NCBI GenBank assembly: GCA_029548585.1
Contig: JAKPNC010000143.1
Location: forward strand, 1-41,704
From: a bacterium
GTDB lineage: Bacteria > Ratteibacteria > UBA8468 > B48-G9 > JAFGKM01
Reading direction: 5' to 3'
Length of the DNA: 41,704 nucleotides
Shown here: positions 33,381 through 39,698 of the stretch, piece by piece
Layout of the letters: each line of letters starts with the position of its first letter
Numbering within the stretch: the stretch's first letter is position 1
Notes under the pieces: model-generated
The model's input: the letters and a program-made list of their open reading frames with translations, nothing else
The model's database searches: none
Told to the model about the DNA's origin: nothing
Program-made: the position numbers and the translations under genes

Positions 33381-34621
33381 AAAACAAGGAATATCTCAGA
33401 GAAGATTACGCAAAGACTTTGAAATTCTTTTCAAAGGGGAAAGACTCTCCTGAAATTCCCGGAAATTCAGAAGCCATTGAAAAGTACAGAAAACTATCCG
33501 GGCTCAAAGAAACGGATTTTTTTTACGATGCTTTCCTGAAAGCAAAGAGTACTATTCCTGAAAAGGAAAAGAAACCCGTGGCGGGGTATTTCTGCAATAC
33601 CGTTCCGGAAGAACTCCTTCTTGCATGCGGGGTGCATCCTGTACGCCTTTGCAGCGCTGACAGCCATTGCGCAGAATGCGGTGAAGAAGCTATTCCCGGA
33701 GATATCTGTCCCATGGTCAAAGCGGCCTGCGGTGATTTCTTCCATGATTTTAACCGGATGATGGACCTTTTGATTATTCCTGCAACGTGCGACGGACGCG
33801 TAAAGCTTGCCGAAATACTGAGCCCCGTTGCAAAAGATATATATTTTATCGATATCCCGAGAAACACCGATTATCTTGAAAACGTCAATATATGGGAGAA
33901 AGAATATACGAAGTTTTTCGATTACCTGAAGTCAAAGTTCAAAGTGAAACCTGCAAGGAGAGAGATTCTCGACGCCTGCGTCCAAACCAATGAAAGAACT
34001 CGAATGTACAGGAAGATATATGAAGCAAGGGCGAAAAAACCTGGGATCATGAACGCCTTTGATTATTTCATAATGGCCAATTCTTCTTTCTTCCTTTCTC
34101 CGGCGGAATGGACCGAAAAAGCCTCTCTTCTGTACAGAGAAATCAGCGGAAGAGAGCAGGAGCCAGGAAGAAAAAAAATCCTCCTTGCGGGTTCGCCGGT
34201 AGTTTTTCCCAACTTCAAGATTCTCGATATCCTCGGGGATGCCGGATGCTGCGTTTCCGCCGACGTAGTATGTTCCGCATACGGAAGGCTTTACGATCCC
34301 GTCGAGATAGACGAGGAAACGGAGTCGGGAATCATCAGGGCTCTCTCTCTGAAATATGTAGCTCCCAGTATATGCCCATGCTTTGTGGGTATTGACAAGC
34401 TTATCAACACGGTGCTTGATTCCGTTGAAAGGTATGGACTTGATGGCGTTATATATTACAATATAAGGTTGTGCCAGGTGTTTGAAATGGCATCAGGCGT
34501 TTTGAGAAGCGTTCTCAAGGATAGGGACATCCCTTTCCTTTTCCTGAAAACCGATTTCAGCAAAGAGGATACGGGACAGCTTAAAACAAGGGTAGAAGCT
34601 TTCATGGAAATGCTGGGGTAA
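33377..34621 (+). CDS. 2-hydroxyacyl-CoA dehydratase D/double-cubane-cluster-type Fe-S protein
   Basis: A 414-residue protein of the HgdB/BcrB-like family. The N-terminal domain has GYFCNTVPEELLLACGVHPV (C73, C84), C92, C98, C101, GDICPMVKAACG (C111, C118) and IIPATCDGRVK (C138). C73, C111 and C138 match the usual cluster-ligand positions of this family. The second domain begins ILLAGSPVVFPNFKILDILG, followed by GCCVSADVVCS and VIYYNIRLCQVFE. Family members dehydrate 2-hydroxyacyl-CoA, reduce benzoyl-CoA or, as double-cubane proteins, reduce small molecules. No second catalytic subunit is encoded nearby, so a homodimer is likely. Start overlaps the polyferredoxin stop by four bases. Confidence 0.85.
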   Translation: MKNKEYLREDYAKTLKFFSKGKDSPEIPGNSEAIEKYRKLSGLKETDFFYDAFLKAKSTIPEKEKKPVAGYFCNTVPEELLLACGVHPVRLCSADSHCAECGEEAIPGDICPMVKAACGDFFHDFNRMMDLLIIPATCDGRVKLAEILSPVAKDIYFIDIPRNTDYLENVNIWEKEYTKFFDYLKSKFKVKPARREILDACVQTNERTRMYRKIYEARAKKPGIMNAFDYFIMANSSFFLSPAEWTEKASLLYREISGREQEPGRKKILLAGSPVVFPNFKILDILGDAGCCVSADVVCSAYGRLYDPVEIDEETESGIIRALSLKYVAPSICPCFVGIDKLINTVLDSVERYGLDGVIYYNIRLCQVFEMASGVLRSVLKDRDIPFLFLKTDFSKEDTGQLKTRVEAFMEMLG

Positions 34622-34623
34622 AT

Positions 34624-35391
34624 ATGGAAATATACGCGGGAATAGACATCGGTTCCGTAACGACAAAATGCGTTATACTGCAGGGGAAAAGCATTATTGG
34701 CAAGGCCCTCGTCAAAACCGGCATTGATACCGAAAAATGCGCAAACGACGTTCTGGACATGGCTGCGGGGGATGCCGGCATTAAGGTTGAAGAAATACAA
34801 AGGATGGTTTCCACAGGTTACGGCAGAAGGATTTTCAGGAGGGCGGACAGGATAATAACCGAGATATCCGCAGCTGCCGCGGGCGGTTATATATTGTGCG
34901 GGGAGAAAGCAACCCTTATTATCGATGTGGGAGGCCAGGATACAAAAGTCATTGAGGTTAACGGCAAAGGGGAAGTGCTTGACTTTCTCATGAATGACAA
35001 ATGCGCCGCCGGAACGGGCAGGTTCCTCGAGATCATGTCTCATGTTTTCGAAACCGATATCCAGGGTTTTTCTCAACTGGCCATTGGTTCCGAATCTCCC
35101 GTGGCAATAAATTCCACGTGCAGCGTTTTCGCGGAAAGCGAGGTCGTTTCTCTCATAGCTTCTTCCGCAAGAAAAGAGGATATAGCCGCCGGACTTTTCA
35201 GGTCAATTGCATCGAGAGTCGCGGGCATGGTCAGGCAGTTCCGGCGTTATGAACTGACAGTATTTTGCGGAGGCGGCGCAAAGAGCCAGGCATTAAAAGG
35301 TTTTATAGAAAAGGCGATCGAGAGACCCCTGATTGTTCTGCAGGAACCCCAGTTTGTAGTGGCATATGGTGCGGCATGCCTTGCCCGGTAA
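34624..35391 (+). CDS. ATP-dependent activator of the 2-hydroxyacyl-CoA dehydratase type (BadF/HgdC family)
   Basis: A 255-residue ASKHA-fold ATPase. Phosphate motifs YAGIDIGSVTTKCVIL and IIDVGGQDTKVIEV, ribose/adenosine region FCGGGAKSQALKGFI. The two cysteines that bind the dimer-bridging [4Fe-4S] cluster are Cys127 in NDKCAAGTGRFLE and Cys166 in NSTCSVFAESEV, equal to the numbers I know for HgdC of Acidaminococcus. The protein couples ATP hydrolysis to raising the energy of one electron delivered to the partner enzyme. It begins two bases after the preceding gene, and so is certainly co-expressed with it. Confidence 0.95.
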   Translation: MEIYAGIDIGSVTTKCVILQGKSIIGKALVKTGIDTEKCANDVLDMAAGDAGIKVEEIQRMVSTGYGRRIFRRADRIITEISAAAAGGYILCGEKATLIIDVGGQDTKVIEVNGKGEVLDFLMNDKCAAGTGRFLEIMSHVFETDIQGFSQLAIGSESPVAINSTCSVFAESEVVSLIASSARKEDIAAGLFRSIASRVAGMVRQFRRYELTVFCGGGAKSQALKGFIEKAIERPLIVLQEPQFVVAYGAACLAR

Positions 35392-35445
35392 GAACTTCTT
35401 GCGCAATTTGGCAGCAGAAATTTACCCAACTTTCAAGGAGAAAAA

Positions 35446-37044
35446 ATGGAAAAGTTCAGCGTCAACGGGTGCATGGGAGAGGGCGCTTACGGTTCTCCGG
35501 ATTTTCCGGAGCCGTCCCATCTTGTCAGTCACATGGATTATCTCGGCGTGGACCGCTGCCTGGTATGGTACAGGCAGGCGCTGGATTTCAACCCTGTTTA
35601 CGGCAACAGGAAACTTCTTAATATAATCTCATCAAAAGATGAATATTCAAAGAGACTTATCCCAGCCTTCGTTATCACTCCTTCCAATTTCTATGAATAC
35701 GGCGCTATTTCATTTTTGATGAAATCCTTTGAAAAAGGAGTATTGCGCGCGCTCAGGATATTTCCCTGTACCTCGAGGTTTGAAATGAGGACCCTGGAAA
35801 GGATTCTTGCGGCAGTAAGCGATTACGGTCCTGTTGTTTTGTGGAGTACCAGGGATACAAACGGTCCGGCTGATTACCAGGGGTTCATCGAACTGGCAGT
35901 AAAATTCCCAGGGATTAAATTCATCCTTACCGAAGCCATGTGGGGCAACTTTAACAGTTGCGTGGATGCAATGTGGCGCGCGGAGAACATTTCCATAGAG
36001 ACTTCATGGCTTCACATGAGGGATACGATAGAATTGCTGAGGGATGAGTTCGGGCTTGAAAGGGTGCTTTTCGGCATGGGATTCAAGTCTCATTACGGGG
36101 CTTCCATCTCTGCCATTGAACATGCAAATATAACGGAAAGCGAGAGGAGCCTCATATACCACGGGAATATAGAGAAGATGCTGGGCCTGGAGCCCGTTGA
36201 GGAAAAGCTTTCCAAAGAGCCTCCCATTCTTGCAGAAAAACCCCTGTGGAAGGATTTAAGCAGGGGCCTGCCGCTCAAAGATATCGAGGTTATAGATGCC
36301 CATGCCCACACGGGGCCGACAACCAGGGGTTGGATACGGAGAGACATTGATATGAAGGAGAATGTGTCCAACATGGTTAAGAAGATGGATGAATGCGGGG
36401 TTTCCATGTCAATCGTGGCTCCGGAAATCAGCCTCTTTTCAGAGCCTGTGTCGGCCAATTCCGAGATAGAGGAAATAATGTTCAAACATCCCGGACGCTT
36501 CAGGGGATACCTTGTTTTCAACCCTCTTTATAAAGACAGGCTTATTCCTCTTCTGGACGATTATTTTCAAAGAGGCTTCTTTATAGGATTCAAGATACTT
36601 GCGGCTTACTGGAAAATCCCCATGGATGACAAGAGATACATCCCTGTCTGGGAATATGCGGACAAAAAGAAGATACCCATACTGATTCATACATGGGGAG
36701 GCGGCGATATTCGAATTATTGAAAACATATCTTCATTTTACAAAAGGGCGGTCTTTCTTCTCGGTCATTCCGGAGGCGGAGGAGGAAGGAAAGAAGCGGT
36801 TGAACTGGCGGTTAAGAACGAAAACGTCTTTCTTGAATTCTGCGGGAGTTTTACAACCCAGGACGATTGGCTCGATGCCATCAGAATGGCGGGAATAGGA
36901 AAGGTGGTATTCGGAAGCGACGCGGAAGGACACGACCTGGCGTGGGAACTTGGAAGGTTTCTTTCCATCCCCCTGCCTGACAGGGAACTTGCGCCCGCGC
37001 TTGCGGATAATTTCAAAAAAATAATGAAGGGAATAAAAATATAG
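35446..37044 (+). CDS. Tandem amidohydrolase-2 protein with degenerate N-terminal half
   Basis: A 532-residue protein made of two related TIM-barrel halves. The C-terminal half (from about 280) has a complete metal site: IDAHAHTG (H286, H288), PILIHTWGGG (H415), LLGHSGGGGG (H441), VVFGSDAEGHD (D492). The N-terminal half (1-250) follows the same order but has lost all ligands: FSVNGCMGEG for the HxH strand, VVLWSTRD for the third His, ILTEAMWGN for the fourth, VLFGMGFKSH for the Asp. Amidohydrolase-2 (COG2159) enzymes include hydrolases and non-oxidative decarboxylases such as ACMSD and resorcylate decarboxylase. No signal peptide. GGAG lies seven bases before the ATG. Confidence 0.85.
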   Translation: MEKFSVNGCMGEGAYGSPDFPEPSHLVSHMDYLGVDRCLVWYRQALDFNPVYGNRKLLNIISSKDEYSKRLIPAFVITPSNFYEYGAISFLMKSFEKGVLRALRIFPCTSRFEMRTLERILAAVSDYGPVVLWSTRDTNGPADYQGFIELAVKFPGIKFILTEAMWGNFNSCVDAMWRAENISIETSWLHMRDTIELLRDEFGLERVLFGMGFKSHYGASISAIEHANITESERSLIYHGNIEKMLGLEPVEEKLSKEPPILAEKPLWKDLSRGLPLKDIEVIDAHAHTGPTTRGWIRRDIDMKENVSNMVKKMDECGVSMSIVAPEISLFSEPVSANSEIEEIMFKHPGRFRGYLVFNPLYKDRLIPLLDDYFQRGFFIGFKILAAYWKIPMDDKRYIPVWEYADKKKIPILIHTWGGGDIRIIENISSFYKRAVFLLGHSGGGGGRKEAVELAVKNENVFLEFCGSFTTQDDWLDAIRMAGIGKVVFGSDAEGHDLAWELGRFLSIPLPDRELAPALADNFKKIMKGIKI

Positions 37045-37072
37045 TCTTTACAGGGAGACTGGAGAAAAAGAT

Positions 37073-39685
37073 ATGAAAGTCAAAATAAAAATTTTATGGG
37101 AAAAAGCTCCTGGCAAAGGGGTTGTGGAAGTTATACGCGGGAAACTTGATTTTCTTATTATTGCCGGAGGCAAAGGTTCGTGCAGGCAAGGTTCCTTTAA
37201 TTTTGAATCCGGGACGGGAATCCTGGAAGCGGTTATATCGGAAGCAAATATTGAAGCAGGGGCTTTTCCCACTATAGTGAGGGTAAGGACAAAAACCGAT
37301 TCTTTTTCATTCTTCCTCAGGGATGCCCTGGATTCTGAAAATCCTGTCTGGATACCGGAATACGGCGTTGCCCTTCTTCCGCAGGCAGACAATCGTTCCT
37401 ACCAGGAGGTCTCACGGGACATCGAAAACAGGAAAATCATGTCGGATTATTCAAGGTTTGAGAATGAGCCTGAAGAAACTTTTGAAAAGGCCGCTTCAGG
37501 GAACAGGCAGCAGTATGCGCCCACCTGGCTGGGAATATCGAGGGACATGAGGATATTTCGTTTCGGTTACCAGGAAAAAGTTGGGTTATTCGGGAAAGTA
37601 TCTTCCTGCTATCTTGCCCATAAAACCAAACTGTGGCCCCAGGACCTCCTTTTTGCGATCGGGCAGGGGGCTTCCTGCCGATACGATATAACCAGGCGTC
37701 TTGATGAAGGATGTCTTCCCATACTTAAAGCCGTGCAGAAGGAAAAATTCATGCAATACCACGTAACCGCTTTTGCTTCCCTTGAAAAGGGCATTCTAAA
37801 GAAAGACAGGGTAAGTGGAACGGACTGGCTCGCTTCCTATGCCAATTCCGGAGGGCAGATGCTCGGAGAAGCCGGCAGGGAAAAAATAAAGGAGTTTCTT
37901 GAGAAGGAGATGTACGGGAGGGAAGAAGAGGTTGTCTTGTGTTGCAGGGTGGATGCAGTCAATACAGGAAAAACACCATGTTATGCATGGTTTAAGAACC
38001 CATATTTCCGGATAGAAAAAGATATAGAGGGAATTTCTTTTGACGCTGAGAGCGGGTTCACTTTCTTTGAAAACAAAATACTCTCTCTGACACTTTTTAA
38101 CGGCAAACCACTGCCCCAGCAAGAAATGGCGATTCTTTTGCCTCCCGGAGAAAAGGCGGTTTTTGACATGTTTATACCTCATTCGCCTTTGCCCAAAAAA
38201 AGGGGAGGCAACTTATCGAAACTTGATTTTGACGCCCATTTAAAGGGAGCCCGCGATTACTGGAAAGGGAAACTTGAAAGCTCGGCGTCTTTCAGCATCC
38301 CCGAGAAAAAGATAGATGAGGCGGTAAAAGCGGGGCTTCTTCACTGCGACATCGTTGCCCTCGGAAAAGAGCCGGATGAACCGGTTGCGCCCCATATCGG
38401 ATGGTACAGTCCCATAGGCACCGAGAGCGCTCCCATCATCCAGTATTTTGATTCCGTTGGATGGCACAAGCTCGCGGAGCGTTCAATCCAGTTCTTTTTT
38501 GAAAGGCAGCAGGAAAGCGGTTTCATGCAGAACTTCGGACGTTACGAAAGCGAAACCGGTCCCGTGCTATGGACCATAGGGGAGCACTTCAGGCACACGG
38601 GCGACGAGAAGTGGCTTAAAAGGTCGTTCCCGAAGATAAAAAAGGCGGTTGACTACATACTGAAGTGGAGGGAAAAAAACAAGAAGGAGGAATACAGGAA
38701 GAAAGGCTTTTACGGCATGGTTGACGGCAAGGTTGCCGATCCCAATGATTATTATCACTCCTTTTTCCTTAATGCCGGCAGTTACATCGGGCTGAAAAGG
38801 ATAGCGGAGATAACTGAAAAGATTGAGCCTGCATACTCTTCCCTGTTGAAGGCCGAAGTTGAAAAATATCTTCAGGATATCAGGAGCGGTTTCTACTATG
38901 CCATGTCAAACGCGCCCGTTGTGCCCGTGGGAGACGGTTCATGGGCTCCTTTTACGCCTCCATGGGTGGAACAGAACGGCAACATCATACTTTATGCAGA
39001 CGGAGGCAACTGGTTTTCTCACGGCGCCTTTGCTGTCAGGGGAGTGACTACCGGGCCCCTGTGGCTTATAATAAGCGAGGTTCTTTCTCCCGAAGAGATC
39101 GGTTCCCGTTTTATCCTCAAGGTTAACCAGTTTCCCGTAACCCTCGAAAATGCGGCATTAAGCCAGCCTTATTACTCGAGGCACGATTTTGCCCACATCA
39201 AAAGGGGCGAAGTCAAAGCATTTCTCAAATGCTATTACAACCAGATGACCGCCCTCATGGACAGGGAGACATACACCTTCTGGGAACATTATTTCGAGGC
39301 AGGACAGCACAAGACGCATGAAGAAGCCTGGTTTCTCATGCAGACGAGATGGATGCTTTATCTTGAAGATGGAAACAGCCTTAACCTTTTTTCCGCCATA
39401 CCCGGAAGATGGCTTGAGAATGGAAAAGAGATAAAAGTTCAAAATGCTTCAAGTTACTTTGGCAGAATATCTTTTGGAGCCCTTTCGGAACTTGAAGAGA
39501 AAAGCGCAATAACGGCTTATTTTGAATGCAGGGGCAGGAAGAAACCCGAAAAAGTCGTGATAAGAATTCCTCATCCTGAAGGCAGAAAACCGGTAAAGGT
39601 GGAAGGCGGTTTATACCGTGAGGAGACAGAAACTGTTGAAGTGAAAAATTTCAAAGGCAGGTGTTGCGTGAAACTTTTCTACTGA
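37073..39685 (+). CDS. Large cytoplasmic glycosidase-like protein with (alpha/alpha)6 domain
   Basis: An 870-residue protein without signal peptide. The first ~380 residues are beta-rich. The middle, from about 400 to 770, has the helical repeat character of six-hairpin glycosidases (IPEKKIDEAVKAGLLHCDIV, SIQFFFERQQESGFMQNFGR, WLKRSFPKIKKAVDYILKWR, LWTIGEHFRHTGDE, EEAWFLMQTRWMLYLEDG). The C-terminal ~100 residues are a beta domain (LNLFSAIPGRWLENGKEIKV, GRISFGALSE) as in GH78/GH95/GH65-related enzymes. The specific family and catalytic acids cannot be set from this reading. The lack of a signal suggests imported oligosaccharides or glycosides as substrate. GGAG lies before the ATG. Confidence 0.7.
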   Translation: MKVKIKILWEKAPGKGVVEVIRGKLDFLIIAGGKGSCRQGSFNFESGTGILEAVISEANIEAGAFPTIVRVRTKTDSFSFFLRDALDSENPVWIPEYGVALLPQADNRSYQEVSRDIENRKIMSDYSRFENEPEETFEKAASGNRQQYAPTWLGISRDMRIFRFGYQEKVGLFGKVSSCYLAHKTKLWPQDLLFAIGQGASCRYDITRRLDEGCLPILKAVQKEKFMQYHVTAFASLEKGILKKDRVSGTDWLASYANSGGQMLGEAGREKIKEFLEKEMYGREEEVVLCCRVDAVNTGKTPCYAWFKNPYFRIEKDIEGISFDAESGFTFFENKILSLTLFNGKPLPQQEMAILLPPGEKAVFDMFIPHSPLPKKRGGNLSKLDFDAHLKGARDYWKGKLESSASFSIPEKKIDEAVKAGLLHCDIVALGKEPDEPVAPHIGWYSPIGTESAPIIQYFDSVGWHKLAERSIQFFFERQQESGFMQNFGRYESETGPVLWTIGEHFRHTGDEKWLKRSFPKIKKAVDYILKWREKNKKEEYRKKGFYGMVDGKVADPNDYYHSFFLNAGSYIGLKRIAEITEKIEPAYSSLLKAEVEKYLQDIRSGFYYAMSNAPVVPVGDGSWAPFTPPWVEQNGNIILYADGGNWFSHGAFAVRGVTTGPLWLIISEVLSPEEIGSRFILKVNQFPVTLENAALSQPYYSRHDFAHIKRGEVKAFLKCYYNQMTALMDRETYTFWEHYFEAGQHKTHEEAWFLMQTRWMLYLEDGNSLNLFSAIPGRWLENGKEIKVQNASSYFGRISFGALSELEEKSAITAYFECRGRKKPEKVVIRIPHPEGRKPVKVEGGLYREETETVEVKNFKGRCCVKLFY

Positions 39686-39698
39686 CAGGAGAGAAGAG

